Below are positions 11,397 to 22,840 of a stretch of 64,000 nt of DNA, one piece after another. A model generated the notes under the pieces. That model was not told where the DNA came from. It saw only the letters and a list, made by a program, of their open reading frames with translations, and searched no databases. Origin of the DNA: Rugalucina vietnamica (lineage: Eukaryota > Mollusca > Bivalvia > Lucinida > Lucinidae); contig OZ024869.1 of the NCBI GenBank assembly GCA_964017185.1, positions 61,406,761 to 61,470,760 of the forward strand, read 5' to 3'. The position numbers were made by a program, and so were the translations under genes. Numbering within the stretch: the stretch's first letter is position 1; each line of letters opens with the position of its first letter.

Positions 11397-11743
11397 TCAG
11401 ACTTGGAAAATCAAATATCCATCGGCTTTCAAATAAAGGAAATAGCGAAAACTGTTGTCGGTTTCGGAGAGTAGCATTTTTCGCCGAATGAGAATGTTCG
11501 GTTGAGTAAAAATGACTTTCCAGATATAGACAACATGTAATTGTTTAATATTGTCAGGGATGTCGAAGAGAAATTCCCAAACTGCGAAGAATTTATGCTT
11601 AATCAGATCCTGGCAAATAAGGGTATTAAGGTAAGTTAGAACCGATTCCTTGTCCTCAACGACTTTGAGTGTGTCCTCTAGGGTCATATTCTGACACTTA
11701 TTGGCCTGGCAGTAAGTCCAATTGGAGAAAATTTTAAGTAGTT
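11397..11743 (-). CDS. possible terminal exon of an unrecognised gene
   Basis: An open stretch of 115 codons on the minus strand preceded by a credible acceptor (TTATACAG/AACTAC) and ending in TGA. The peptide begins LLKIFSNWTYCQANKCQN, continues through MTLEDTLKVVEDKESVL and WEFLFDIPDNIKQLHV, and ends KADGYLIFQV. It is rich in aromatic and aliphatic residues with three Cys near the start. I do not recognise the family. It lies inside the 8.5 kb inverted-repeat element (5107-13625), so it could be a fragment of transposon cargo, an orphan gene or chance. No start codon-led gene and no second exon were found. Confidence 0.25.
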
Positions 11744-12830
11744 CTGTATAATCATCATATCCAATTTATAGTCTCCTTTTCTCTACCCAGGGTTGTCTCC
11801 CGCTCGTGGAAACTGAATCACTTCCGTGAAAAAGGTGTGTCGAGTTCTCGTGAATATGTTAAGTAAGAATAGAAGGTCTAGAAATCGATACAATGAAATG
11901 TAAAATACCAACCCAAAGACACCAGATGTGAAAGAATGAACAATACAAGACACCACAAAAATTCAAACAGCACGCATGAACATGATGAAGAGCAAGATGA
12001 CTAGCTCTTTCCCATTGAGGTAGCCATCCGGCTAGCATCAACCAAAACCAAAGATGACGAGCATTACAGACCTGTATCTGTATCTGTATAAAGGGGTCCC
12101 AGCCTTGATAGGGTCACCGCTTGAGTTTTCTTAACTATGTACTTTAGCATTACATTTACGAGGCAGCGTTTATAGTTCAGCACTCAAGACGCATAAGTTT
12201 CTCTCAGGGCAATAACTTAGGGCACGATCTCGCGGCTACAGACCATGTAGACGAAATAAACATTTCGTTTATTCTGTTTCTGACATGGGCTAACCCGTAG
12301 GCGTCGCGAGTGTCTATAGTTTCCCATATGACATTAGATTCTTAGTACAACATATATTCAGCACACCATGCTAGCAATAAGGCATATGCAATCGGTTGGT
12401 TACGTCCCCCACAATCCCCAGAGAGAGAGAGAGAGGTGTTCTAGATACACAGGTTCAGCAAATGAAGATTAGGTAATACCAAGCATTTCTGAGGTTACAG
12501 ATGACGCGTGTTTAGGCATCCACTGTCATATAGATAGAGTCAATATCAGTACAAAGCCTGCATCTGGATTCGGAAAAGGATTTTTCGGTAGTGCAGCTCA
12601 TATCTGGTGCCGAGTAGTTCATTATTATTATTATTATTAATTTTTTTTTTTTCATTTTTTAATTTTCTTAGTAATCTTTGATTTTAAATTAAATTTTGCC
12701 ACCTGTAAGAGGCTGATATTCTCTAACTGTCTCCAGAAATTGTCATGGATCATAGTGACTAGTAAATACCGGCTTTTATTATTGGTTTTCTGGTGACATA
12801 TTTCACCCTAATTTTCAACAACATGTAAAA
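11744..12830. other. unassigned sequence in the 8.5 kb element
   Basis: No gene supported. It contains short (GA)n at about 12421-12435, (TTA)n at about 12624-12640 and a T-rich stretch after it. Confidence 0.35.
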
Positions 12831-13246
12831 TGAACAACATGTAATCTTGACTCAACAACATATAAAGTTGACAGGACAACGTGTCGTATAGGGGCAACAA
12901 AACGATAAATTGCCCAAACAAAGTATCAAATGAAGACAATAATCTGATGAAACGAATAAACAATGCAAAGGATGTAGCATACAGAATTGCAATTTGACAT
13001 TAAAGGATAATGAAAAGAGACAACATCTCGGTTATTTGAATTGCGAGTATTATCAACGAAGCGAACAATTAACGCTATCTCAAGCAGTTGCGTTGTTAAT
13101 TCACCAAACAGGATCACACGTTAAATCATCATAATAAAATAAGAACAAAATTATATGGCAAACCAACAGTTGACATAACAACAGAATATATAAACCTACC
13201 AGAATAATGATTTGAAAAGACAACATTTTCAACAGGGTCAATAAAA

Positions 13247-13625
13247 GTTTTATGATCCTTGGAGCCAATAGAACGCAGTGTTAACCAGATTACATAGAAA
13301 ATGAACAAGATAGTATGCCATATCAAAAGGAGTAAATGATAAATTGACCAAATAAGATAATATTTGAAGCTAACATAACGATAAAATGACAAGACAGCAC
13401 GAGAACCGAAGCCAACCAAATAATGAGTAGACATAACAACATTATATATTAACTCAATAAAATGATGATTTAACATAACAAAATGTTAAGTTGACATGGT
13501 AACATGTTGAATGGAGTCAAGATAATACTTAGCAGACAAGATGGAATGACAAACGAACACTACATAATATCTTTCAACAGCATATAATGACAGTTCTTAA
13601 AATAAGACAGTTATGGCGTTCCATA
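13247..13625 (-). repeat. right terminal inverted repeat of the 8.5 kb element
   Basis: Inverted partner of 5109-5485. Similarity stops at about 13247, where the left copy diverges after the GGTTAACACTGCGTTCTATT segment. Inward of it (about 12830-13246) are further units with AACAACATG, TTGACA and AACAAAATGA motifs. Confidence 0.8.
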
Positions 13626-13690
13626 GACGCCGGATCATGGCCATCCTATAAGCTCACCTTGTGAGCCTAACGGCTCAGGTGAGCGAAAAA
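13626..13690 (+). repeat. family A element, terminal hairpin portion
   Basis: This is the missing 3' end of the element that breaks off at 5106: GACGCCGGATCATGG, then CTATAAGCTCACC and TTGTGAGCCTAACGGCTCA followed by GGTGAGC. The outer arms GCTCACC/GGTGAGC and the inner TGAGCC/GGCTCA form a nested hairpin. Confidence 0.85.
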
Positions 13691-14700
13691 TAAAGGGGGT
13701 ATACCAATGGAAACGTTTATATCTCAACAACAAAAAGTCATAGAGAGCTGAAATTGGTATCAAATGATTGATATGACAATAATTTTATAACCATGTAATA
13801 AGATATAGGAAAAAGTTGACTATCTTGTCGCAAAAATTTAAGAAAACTTAAGATATAAGACAAAAAACATGAGACAAATGAAGGGGATATACCAATAGAA
13901 TTGACAATATCTCAGCTACCATAAGCTCTTGACAGCTGAAATTGTTATCAAATGATTGATAGGATCATATTCTATACACAAAAAAATATGAAAATAAAAG
14001 AAATAATTAGATACAAGTCATTCTGTATGTATACCAGTTCATTTTTTCATTTTTTTCTCTCCGATTTCTAGTTTCATTAATATTCATGAAAAAAATAGAT
14101 GAGCCTTATATCCTTAAATACATGTATTATATGTATTAGGGTGACAGAACATGGCCATAGCATTCATTTGTTACCACCTTAGTGTTCCATGTTTATTAAC
14201 AGCCCAGGTACAAATGATACTATATGTAGACACCCTATTTTTCCAGGATTTTTTACTTTTTAATTAATATTCATGAATATGCAAATGAGATAATTTTCAC
14301 ATGACAACAATAAAGGCTCGTGACAACAATAAAGTTTTGAAAATTGGTGCAATATAAATGTGTCACAATGATAGTTTAGGCCTGAAATGAGTTAATTTAT
14401 GAGTTTTGAATGATTTTCTACCATTTTCATGTTTTCATTAATATTCATGAATATGCAAAGTAGATATTTGGCATTTACTTATCATAGAATGAAAGGGCTG
14501 TGTCTAAGCTTTAAAAAAAGACCAAATTCAATGGTCTAGGATCAGTATCAGCAGAGGTATGATCAATTTTCTTGGTCTACCCCCATTATTTCTATACAAA
14601 AGATGGTATCAGGTCATATAATAAAACATAGCGTAATACGCAAACGCTTCCACTTCCAGAGGGCAGAAAACAGGATTTGATAGCTTTTTCAATATACTTT
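13690..14700. repeat. AT-rich tandem-repeat units
   Basis: Units carry GTATACCAATGGAAACG, AGCTGAAATTGGTATCAAAT and TTCATTAATATTCATGAATATGC blocks, each repeated with drift. Same family as 1990-3185 and 49000-53060. Confidence 0.65.
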
Positions 14701-14702
14701 CA

Positions 14703-16632
14703 AACAAGTAGCCCAAGGGCAACGATCGCTCACCTGAGAGTCAACAAGTACAGTCACTGGACAAAGTGGTTGTTGTTGTTGTTGTTTTTCGTTTACTAAA
14801 AATTAATTTTCCAAACATTCAAGGGCAGCTAACTCCGCAGTCCAGGGTCATTCGAACTCATGCTTATACTTGTTACTTCCAAGAATGAAAAGATCTAAGG
14901 ATGGGAACGAATGGCAAATATGCTATTCGAATATTCGTATACATTATTCGAATGTATCTGAATATTCGGATAGAGAAATCATCAGTGTTTTCATTGAGAT
15001 TTCAACTCGGAGACATGTCAGAGTAAGTTCCCTTACCGTTGATGGTGACATTTTGGATTTGTAATGAATAACTTTATTTTAACGCTTATACGTAAATGAT
15101 GCCACGCCCCTTGATTGGCTGTATTTCAATGAGTAATAATGTTTGATTGGTTTGCTGTTTTACTGTAACACTGCTGCAGTTCGTTCTGGGTGGCATCTTC
15201 TACTAATCGCTTGTTTAAGGTGTCAATTACATGCACAATAAAGCAAACGCAGACCGTTCGCACCTTTCAAAACACAAACTCGTCTGAGACAGGTAATGGT
15301 TGACTTTTGGATAATTAAAGTAATTGTTAAAACAACAAAGTGTCAAACTGACAACGCAGTTTGCAAGGATGATACATACCGATTTTCACGGAGAGAAAGG
15401 CGCCACAAGAATGAATGCGAATTTTTAGTCAAAAACTCGAGAGAAAGAAGAATAAAAAAATTTAATATGAACATGAAAATATACGAATATTCGAATTCGG
15501 AAACGCATTCGAATATTCCTTAGAAATACGAATATTCGTTCCCATCCTTTAAAAGATCTGATCAAAATTGACTGCGCTAGAGTGGCCACAATACAAAATA
15601 TTGATTTTTCAAAGACTAAAGGGCAGCTAACTCCACAGTCAGAGGTCGGATCTGGCCGAAATTCGAACTCATCCGATATATTGTAGTTATCCTTGTTACC
15701 TGCAAGAATGAAGAAGATTCACTGAGAACAAAGATGCTAGAGTGGCCAAAAAACAAAATATTGATTTTTCAAACACTCAAGGGCTCCGCACTCAGAGGTC
15801 GGATCTGGTCGAAATTCGAACTCATCCGAGATGTTACGGATGTCCTTGTTACTTCCAAGAATAAAAAAGATCCAAATAAAAATGAAGGCGCTAGAGTGGC
15901 CATAACACTAAATATTGATCTTTCACACAGTCAAGGGCAGATAACTCTGCAGTCCAGGGTCAAATCTTGCCAAATTTCGAACTCATCCGAGATCTCATGG
16001 CTGTCCTTGTTACATGAAAGAATGAAGAAGATCCAATCAAAAATGTAGGTGCTAGAGTGTTCACAACACTTAACAGCCATTTTCCAAATGCTCAAGGGCA
16101 GGCAACTCCGCAGTCCATGGTAGAATCTTGCTGAATTTTGAACTCATCAGAGATCTTATGATTGTCCTTGTTACCTGCAAGAATGAAGAAGATCTGATCA
16201 GAAATGAAAGCGCTGGAGTGTTCACAACATCTTTCCCATTGTAAGTCAATGGGGATTTTTCAACACTCAAGGGCAGCTAACTCCACAGTCCATGGTCGAA
16301 TCTACCCGAATTTTGAACTCATACGAGATCTTATGAGTGTCCTCATTACCTGCAAGAATGAAGAAGATCCTACCAAAATGTAGGCGCTAGAGTGTTCACA
16401 ACATCTTTCCCACTGTAACCCTATGCCATGGAAACCAGAGTTCTGATCCGACCTGGCCCAAAATGTTATGCAACCTTTCCCCACCCCACTGATGCTTCTG
16501 ATAAAATTTGATTGCAATTGACTGACTAGTTGTGGAGATATTTGTTTTTGAAAGAGTGGACGGACGGACGGACGACGGCTCGACTACCATACTATAAGCT
16601 CACCTTGTGAGCCTTCGGCTCAGGTGAACTAA
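14703..16632 (+). repeat. satellite-bearing element, family B (about 160-180 bp units)
   Basis: It starts AAGTAGCCCAAGGGCAACGA then GCTCACCTGAGAG. Core units carry CTCAAGGGCAGCTAACTC, a GAACTCATCCGAGAT segment, GTCCTTGTTACCTGCAAGAA, GAAGAAGATC and GGCGCTAGAGTG, repeated about eight times from 14820 to 16400. A GGACGGACGGACGACGG run (about 16559) precedes the hairpin CTCACCTTGTGAGCCTTCGG, CTCAGGTGA. It is interrupted at 14897-15550. Confidence 0.85.
14897..15550. mobile_element. hAT-like non-autonomous element
   Basis: The ends are AAGGATGGGAACGAAT and its complement ATTCGTTCCCATCCTT. AAAAGATCT stands on both sides (14888-14896 and 15551-15559), an 8-9 bp duplication that interrupts a family B unit. 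Subterminal ATTCGAATATTCG motifs occur at both ends (about 14926-14980 and 15483-15540). No transposase is encoded; short open frames inside have no recognisable motif. Confidence 0.85.
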
Positions 16633-16752
16633 ACATCATAGTGCAGAAAATTCCCCCTGTGGGGGGGGGGGGTTCGCTCTACTGGCCATTAGCCTATGAG
16701 CTTGAATATTGTCAATGCTGTTGAGTCGTGTCCTGATCACAATGTTACTGAC

Positions 16753-16895
16753 CTGGTCTGGATGACAAGTGATGTCAATCTTCACAGTGTTGGTTGTTAA
16801 GTCCCATATCTTGAGGGAAAAGTCATAAGCTGATGTGACAACAATATCTTTGGCTAGGGGGTGGAATCTCATGAAATATATCTTCTCTGTATGAC
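16753..16895 (-). CDS. CORO7: coronin-7 exon f (WD40 repeat)
   Basis: A 143-nt exon, acceptor CTGTTAAAG/GTCAT and donor CCAG/GTCAGT, phase 1 in and 0 out. It encodes GHTEKIYFMRFHPLAKDI, VVTSAYDFSLKIWDL and TTNTVKIDITCHPDQ. This is a canonical WD40 unit: GH dipeptide, F-H-P-L-A, a S-x-Y-D turn, the terminal I-W-D-L and the next D-Q before the following strand. Coronin-7 is the best family match because of the L-R-F-H-P-L-A and S-Y-D arrangement. The last codon falls exactly at the donor. I could not find the following exon (expected to start with a hydrophobic strand then W-S-P) in the 16.7 kb to the left, so that intron may be longer than the window shows. Confidence 0.93.
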
Positions 16896-17516
16896 CTTTA
16901 ACAGAAAATCATTATAAAATGTACCAGAAGCTTTTGGCTAAGAATACAGCTATTACTCCAATAGAAGACTGTGTTTGTAAGTTGATAGTCAAATACCCTA
17001 GCCTATCTATACTGGCAAACCTCGCTCAATAATTAACTGGCAAATGCTCTTCTTAAAGGTCATATCTTAAGGTTTTGATTTTGTAAAACTGGAGTAGACA
17101 TTGATGAAAGGAACTGACTGCAGAAAAATTTACCAAATTATCGTGACTGGTTCTAGAGATAGCTTGATTTGAAATTTTGCATTTTATCTCATGAAAATTG
17201 ATTAGTTCCACTATGATATCATAGAAGAACATTAAAAATTTGAAATATCATCAGAACAAACAACTAGAACAAATAATTTATCATTATAAAACAATGTTTA
17301 ATCATTTATTCAACTTATTTTATCAATGTCAAAACTTCTTATGACCATTTAAGTGAATTATTTTGGTTTTTAATTTTTTCACCAAGGGAAACTACTCTTA
17401 CATAAAAAAATGTTGTTATTTACATAGGAACCCATATTTTTAAACCGATGGGAATATTTGGGTTTAGTTTTCGATAAACAAGTCCCAAGAACAAATCGGA
17501 TCAGAGGATAAAGAAA
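16896..17516. other. coronin-7 intron, unassigned part
   Basis: AT-rich intron sequence without a recognised repeat boundary, branch cluster or RNA gene. A short G run lies nearby at about 16662-16671, downstream of exon f. Confidence 0.5.
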
Positions 17517-19178
17517 ACCAGAGGACCAATGGTCCTGTAAACGCTCACCTAAGATCTGCTTCATATACCAATAAACATATTTGAATAATATGGTATTTAA
17601 CCCCAGTGCAAGGGCAGATGAAGCCCTTGGGCCATTTTCTTTTTTCAGAATAATCAATATTCTGTCCATTTGCCAATTTCCTGCTGATTTTCCCCTTCAA
17701 ATAACACTTTAAAAGCAGATGAGCCCCTGGGGTCCATTTTTTTTTTCAGAATCATTAAATTTCTGTCCTACTGCCCATTTCCTGCATGACTTTCACTTAA
17801 AATGACACCCCATTCAAATGCATTCACGACCTATGTTGACCTTGCCATAAAATAGGTCAATGTCACCACAGGGTCATGTTTTATATATACATTGTAGTAC
17901 TTGAGTCATCCATACTTCATGCAAAGTTTCGTTGAAATTGGTTCACCGGTTCTGGAGAAGAAGATATTTTAAGGGTTTTTACCATATATGGGCATGGCGG
18001 CCATCTTGGTCATGTGACCTGGATTATTTATATATACATTGGTTCCCACTTCCTATAGATGCTTCATATAAAATTTGGCTTTGATTGGCCAAGTGGTTTC
18101 AGAGAAAAAAATCTTTGAAAAGTGTGTATGGACGACAGACCGGCCAAGGTCAAGAGATGACCTTGACCGAAATTAATCATATACCTTCATCTAATCCATT
18201 AGTTGTTTGCATCTACCACTTTTCAGATCTCAGGCTGCAATAGTTTTCAAAAAATAGCTCATTTCCACTTTTCCCATTATAAGCATATGGAAACTTAAAG
18301 TTACCATAGCAACCAGAGTTCTTATCCGACTGGAATAAAAAAACACAAATTATGTAGAGGCTACTGTCAGGAACATGTATACAAAGTACAGGATTCATCC
18401 ACTTGACAGTTTCTGAGGAGAAGATTTGTGAATGTTTTTTTTTTTTTTTTTTCAAAATTTTGCCCTTTATGGGGCCCCAGCAACCAATCAAAATAAAGGA
18501 TTAGGACAAAACTAGCAAGAAACGTCAAACACTACTCAATAAACATTTCTACAAAAACAAAATTCAAATGTCAGCAATTTTAGCGGGAAAATAGCCGATT
18601 TCCACTTTTTCCAATATAAGTCTATGGAAACTTTAAGTTGCCATAGCAACCAGAGTTCTTATCCGCCTGGAATAAAAAACACAAATAATGTAGAAGCCAC
18701 TGTCAGGAACATGTATACAAAGTATAGGCTTCATCCCCTTGACAGTTTCTGAGAAGAAGATTTTTGAATGTTTTTCGAAATTTTGCCCTATATGGGGCTC
18801 CTGCAACCAATCAAAAAGAAGGATTAGGACAAAAGTCACATGAAACGTAGAGGACTACTCAATAAACATTTCTGCAAAAACAAAATTCAAATATCTCCAA
18901 CAAGGCAGCAAAAACTGGCAATTTTCACTTTTTTCCATTATAAGTCTATGGGAAGCATAAGTTGCCATAGCAACCAGAGTCCTTATCTGATCAAAACAAA
19001 AAACACAATTATTCTTTCCCCCTACCTGTAGATGGTGTATGTTTAATATGAGAACAATCGGCCCAGCGGTTTCAGAGAAGAAGATCTTTGAAATTGTGGA
19101 CGACGGACGGACGACGGACGAACGCCGGAGCATGGGTATACTATAAGCTCACCTATGAGCCTTCAGCTCAGGTGAACT
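17517..19178 (+). repeat. satellite-bearing element, family A, compound
   Basis: It starts AACCAGAGGACCAATGGTCC and CGCTCACCT. The first part carries one family A unit with ATGGCGGCCATCTTGGTCAT. From about 18230 a second core type takes over, three units of about 310 bp with CCATTATAAG..CTATGG, GCCATAGCAACCAGAGTTC and AAGATTTTTGAATG. It ends in GACGACGGACGGACGACGG and the hairpin at about 19146-19176. Confidence 0.8.
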
Positions 19179-19538
19179 TAAAAATGGATCTTGAAGAACT
19201 TTTAAATGTTCCCTTTAAATCATCAAATGATTGAGACTAGCCATAGAAATAATTTCATGAATCTTTATGAAGGAAATGTGTGGTTATCATGAGTTAGTTT
19301 CAATATGAGCCATACCATGAGAAAACCTGATGCCATGACAACCAGAATTTAACTGGATCAAATGAATTTAAAAAAAATGAACAAGATATTTGAGGCTAAT
19401 ATCAGTAATAACATGTTGAGTACAGGCTTCATCCAAGATTTTCCATCAAGAACTTTTTCTAGCATCAAATGCCTACCTATATTATGGACTTACTTAATAC
19501 TCTGTTGCTCAAGTAAGCTAACATAACAAATTATAATT

Positions 19539-19735
19539 GAGCTGCCTCATGAGAAAACCAACAATCTGCATATGAAACTGATCAGCACCTTTGTTTTCGC
19601 TACACTGATAGCACAATTCCTCTTCTTTCTAAAACCAAAATTTCAAGCCCCTAGCCATCTTCTGTGCTTGTACAGGCCAGTTTGTATCAAGCCTGTTCGG
19701 AAACCACATTGTTGGTTTTCCAATGAGGCGGTTCA
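19539..19735. mobile_element. M1 palindromic MITE, degenerate
   Basis: It begins TGAGCTGCCTCATGAGAAAA and ends TTTTCCAATGAGGCGGTTCA. The central palindrome has lost one arm. It abuts coronin-7 exon e. Confidence 0.75.
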
Positions 19736-19746
19736 AATTTCCTTAC

Positions 19747-19833
19747 CCATTAGATATGACTGAGGTTCTGTGAGAGTTTCTGTCAGACCATTTTCTGGTA
19801 TGTTCCAGATGTACACCTTGGCATTCTCACACC
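19747..19833 (-). CDS. CORO7: coronin-7 exon e (WD40 strand)
   Basis: An 87-nt exon with acceptor TTTGTGACAG/GGTGTG and donor ATGG/GTAAGG, phase 1 on both sides. Joined to its neighbours the residues read G-CENAKVYIWNIPENGLTE, then TLTEPQSYLM-G. The pattern G-x-[ED]-x-[AR]-x-[IV]-x-[IL]-W-x-[IV]-P followed by G-L-x-E-x-L-T is the conserved first WD strand pair of the coronin-7 second propeller. The split glycine at the 3' junction is completed by GT at the start of the next exon. It sits between a degenerate M1 palindromic MITE (19539-19735) and a M2 element (about 19850-20037), so this small exon is tightly bracketed by repeats. Confidence 0.92.
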
Positions 19834-19849
19834 CTGTCACAAAGCAATA

Positions 19850-20037
19850 TACATTTTCGAAAACTTGTCCATGCCATATACAGAGATTTTTTTTTTTCAG
19901 AAGAAAAAAATGAAAATTTCATTGGAAAAATTTTGATTTTTTTTTATACTGCCGCTCAAAGCATACATTGTGGGTACATGTTAGAAACGCCTCGTGAGGT
20001 TTAAGAGGGTATAAATTTCATGGACAAGTTATCCTGA
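19850..20037. mobile_element. M2 MITE-like element
   Basis: Opens with TTTCGAAAACTTGTCCATGC and closes near ATGGACAAGTT. Internal ATACAGAGATTTTTT and CATTGTGGGTAC..GTTAGAA match copies at 42143, 44136 and 62332. Confidence 0.6.
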
Positions 20038-20238
20038 TGCAAATATACATGTATATACACATGACAGCTGTTAATTCTTCAACAAGAACTTCATTGTCCC
20101 ATCTGTAGCTCTGGTGGATTTATAATCCCTTATAATTTTTAATTATTAATATGAGGATCAAATATGATTTTCAATTCATTAACATTCGCTATCCAAAGCC
20201 AAAACTTTGTAGTGCAGTACCCATTGAACAGAATTTAA

Positions 20239-22210
20239 AAACCAGAGAACCAATGGTCCTGTAAACGCTCACCTGAGACCTGAGATATATACATGTACCA
20301 ATAAACTTGTTGGACCAGAATGGTACAATGCATGTATATAACCCTAGGGCAGGGTCAGAATAACTCCTGGACTCAATGTCTTTTTCAAGCCATAAAAATT
20401 CAGTCCAATTAACTGCAAGTTTTGTCCTTCAAATGACATTTTAACAATTTTCTCCATTCAAATGCATGGGCGATCTAAGTTGACCTTGCCATGAAATAGG
20501 TCAAGGTCATCCCAGTGTCATGATTTATACAAATTTTGTAGACCTCCGTTCCTTAATGCTTCATGCCAAGTTTCAAAATCATAGGCCTTCTGGTTCTGAA
20601 AAAGAAGATTTTAAACATTTTTTGCTATTTATAGCCATGGCGGCCATCTTGGTCATGTGACCTTGACCATTTATATAAACTTTCATTTCCTCTTCCTAAG
20701 GATGCTCCACATAAAGTTTGGCTTTGATTGGCTAAGCAGTTTCTAAGAAAAAGCTGTTTGATAATTATGGTCATCTACATGTATATAGCTCCGGGGCAGG
20801 GGCAGACAACCCCTGGGCCTAAAATATTTTCATAAGCATAAATCTTCTGTCCATTTGCTTATTCCTAGCAAGTTTTCTGCCATTACATGACATTTTCCTA
20901 TTTTTTTCCAGGCAACCTAAGTTGACCTTGCCGTAAAATAGGTCAAGGTCATCCCAAGGTCATGACTTATATAAACATTGTAGAGCTCCATTCCCAGATG
21001 CTTCATACCAAGTTTCAAAATCATAGGCCTTCTGGTTCTGATGAAGAAGATTTTTAAACGTTTTTGCTATTTATAGTTATGGCGGCCATCTTGGTCATGT
21101 GACCTTGACCATTTATACAAACTTTCATTCCCTCTTCCTAAGGATGCTAAACAAAAAGTTTGGCTTTGATTGGCTTAGCAGTTTCAGAGAACATGATGTT
21201 TCAATATTATGGTCATATACATGTATATAGCCCCGGGGCAGGGGCAGACAACCCCCAGGGGCCAAAATTTTTCCATAAACATTAATTTTCTGTCTATTTG
21301 CCTATTCCCAGTAAGTTTTACCCATTTAATAGCATTTTACCATTTTTCCCTATTCAAATGCATTGGCAACCTAAGTTTACCTTGCCATAAAATAGATCAA
21401 GGTCATCGCAGGGTCATGATTTATATAAACTTTGTAGTGCTTCTTTCTGTGATGCTTCATGCCAAGTTTCAAAATCATAGGCCTTCTGGTTCTGGAGAAG
21501 AAAATTTTTAAAGGTTTTTGCTATTTATAGCCATGGTGGCCATCTTGGTCATGTGACCTGGACCATTTATATAAACTTTTTTCCCTCTTCCTAAGGATGC
21601 TCCATATGAAGTTTGGCTTTGATTGGCCAAGCGGTTTCAGAGGAGAAGATGTTTCAATATCATGGAAATATACATGTATATAGCCCCGGGTCAGGGGCAG
21701 ACAACATCCAGGGGCCAAAATTTTTCCATAAACATTTAAAATTTTCTGTCTATTTGCCTATTCCCAGTAAGTTTTACCCATTTAATAGCATTTTACCATT
21801 TTTCCCCATTCAAATGCATTGTCGACCTAAGTTGACCTTGCCGTAAAATAGGTCAAGGTCATCGCAGGGTCATGATTTATATAAATTTTGTAGAGCTTCT
21901 TTCTGTGATGCTTCATGCCAAGTTTCAAAATCATAGGCCTTCTGGTTCTGGAGAAGAAGATTTTTAAAGGTTTTTGCTATTTATAGCCATGGCGGCCATC
22001 TTGGTCATGTGACCTGGACCATTTATATAAACTTTTGTTCCCCCTTCCTAAGGATGCTCCACATGAAGTTTGGCTTTGATTGGCCTAGTGGGTTCAGATG
22101 AGAAGATCTTTGAAATTGTGGACGGACGACGGACAACGGACGGACGGACGACGGAGCATGGCCATCCTATAAGATCACCTTGTGAGCCTTCAGCTCAGGT
22201 GAGCTAAAAA
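20239..22210 (+). repeat. satellite-bearing element, family A, four units
   Basis: Starts AAACCAGAGAACCAATGGTC and CGCTCACCTGAGACCTG. Four units of about 450 bp each contain CCTTGCC.TAAAATAGGTCAA, GGTCATC, TTCTGGTTCTG, ATGGCGGCCATCTTGGTCAT and GGCTTTGATTGGC. Each starts with an ATATACATGTATATAGCCC segment. It ends with GGACGGACGACGGACAACGG and the terminal hairpin (about 22170-22204). Confidence 0.9.
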
Positions 22211-22274
22211 ATCAAGCATATTTATATTGAGATTCTATATTAAGCTATCTGTTAATTGTTGTTTACTGACCTAC

Positions 22275-22383
22275 CAACTAAAATTCTTTGATTGTCAAAT
22301 GGGTCCCAGACCATGTCATTCACTTTGCTGCCATTCTGTAGCACAGGAATTCCTGTGTCCGGTAACCGGCCAGGTTTGTCTAA
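22275..22383 (-). CDS. CORO7: coronin-7 exon d (second propeller, blade 1)
   Basis: A 109-nt exon with acceptor TTACTTGCAG/TTAGAC and donor GTTG/GTAGGT, phase 0 in and 1 out. It reads LDKPGRLPDTGIPVLQNG followed by SKVNDMVWDPFDNQRILV. The P-G-R-L-P-D signature, the L-Q-N-G turn and the W-D-P-F-D motif are hallmarks of coronin-7's second propeller. They correspond to the strand that starts the repeat-bearing part of the propeller, in a domain that in other coronins contacts F-actin; in coronin-7 the protein acts in post-Golgi trafficking and actin control (established knowledge). The upstream intron is 14.2 kb. A M3 MITE and a G+C-rich MITE lie just upstream on this strand. Confidence 0.93.
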
Positions 22384-22426
22384 CTGCAAGTAAAAAACAC
22401 ACAAATGAAAGAAGGCTTATGATTAA

Positions 22427-22640
22427 CCCATATCTGACGAATGGATTTTCCCATTATTTTCAATAGGATGAGTCCACTTTCATTTTTAGGGTTATTATGA
22501 GTGATTTTTTTTTTATGAAATTCCTCCAAGCAAACAGAATAGCCCCAGATGGGATGCCGCATTCTGCGGAGTCACATCTGGGGATATGCTGTTTGCCCGC
22601 TATGTCCCACAAAAAGGACACCAGGCTTATATGAGTTAAG
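22427..22640. mobile_element. M3 MITE with palindromic core
   Basis: Ends are TTAACCCATAT and ATATGAGTTAA. The core is CAGAATAGCCCCAGATG and its near complement CATCTGGGGATATGCTG. The copy at 58638-58861 is in the same orientation. Confidence 0.75.
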
Positions 22641-22840
22641 CAACAAGTTACATTGTGAGCAAAACTGTCTTCACAAACTGGTCTGTTCAGTTGTACTAGG
22701 TTAAGCCACCTTTATTAGAGTTCAACTTGAATATGAGAGACAGTATGAAACATTCTCAATCATTTTCTATATAGTAGTGTCTGCATAAGATAGCAACTTG
22801 CATAAGACAATCATTTCCAATAGGTATTTTACGGTATTAA

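Larger units (their letters stand above)
5107..13625. mobile_element. 8.5 kb composite element with about 380 bp inverted ends
   Basis: The ends are inverted copies: 5107-5485 matches the reverse complement of 13247-13625 at roughly 90% by eye, starting TATGGAACGCCATAACTGTC. The element interrupts a family A satellite element; GACGCC is present on both sides (5101-5106 and 13626-13631), consistent with a 6 bp target duplication, and the host continues without loss. The interior holds a 3'-truncated CR1-like LINE, fragments of another reverse transcriptase, a 2.4 kb nested element, a M1 MITE and an unidentified open frame. No transposase, integrase or polymerase B was recognised. Long inverted ends with 6 bp duplications are known for Polintons, but no Polinton gene is seen, so I do not assign a class. 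Confidence 0.7.

Noticed and set aside
5107..13625. Polinton/Maverick identity for the 8.5 kb element
   Set aside because: Only the long inverted ends and 6 bp duplication fit; no polymerase, integrase, ATPase, protease or capsid segment was recognised and the tip does not look typical.
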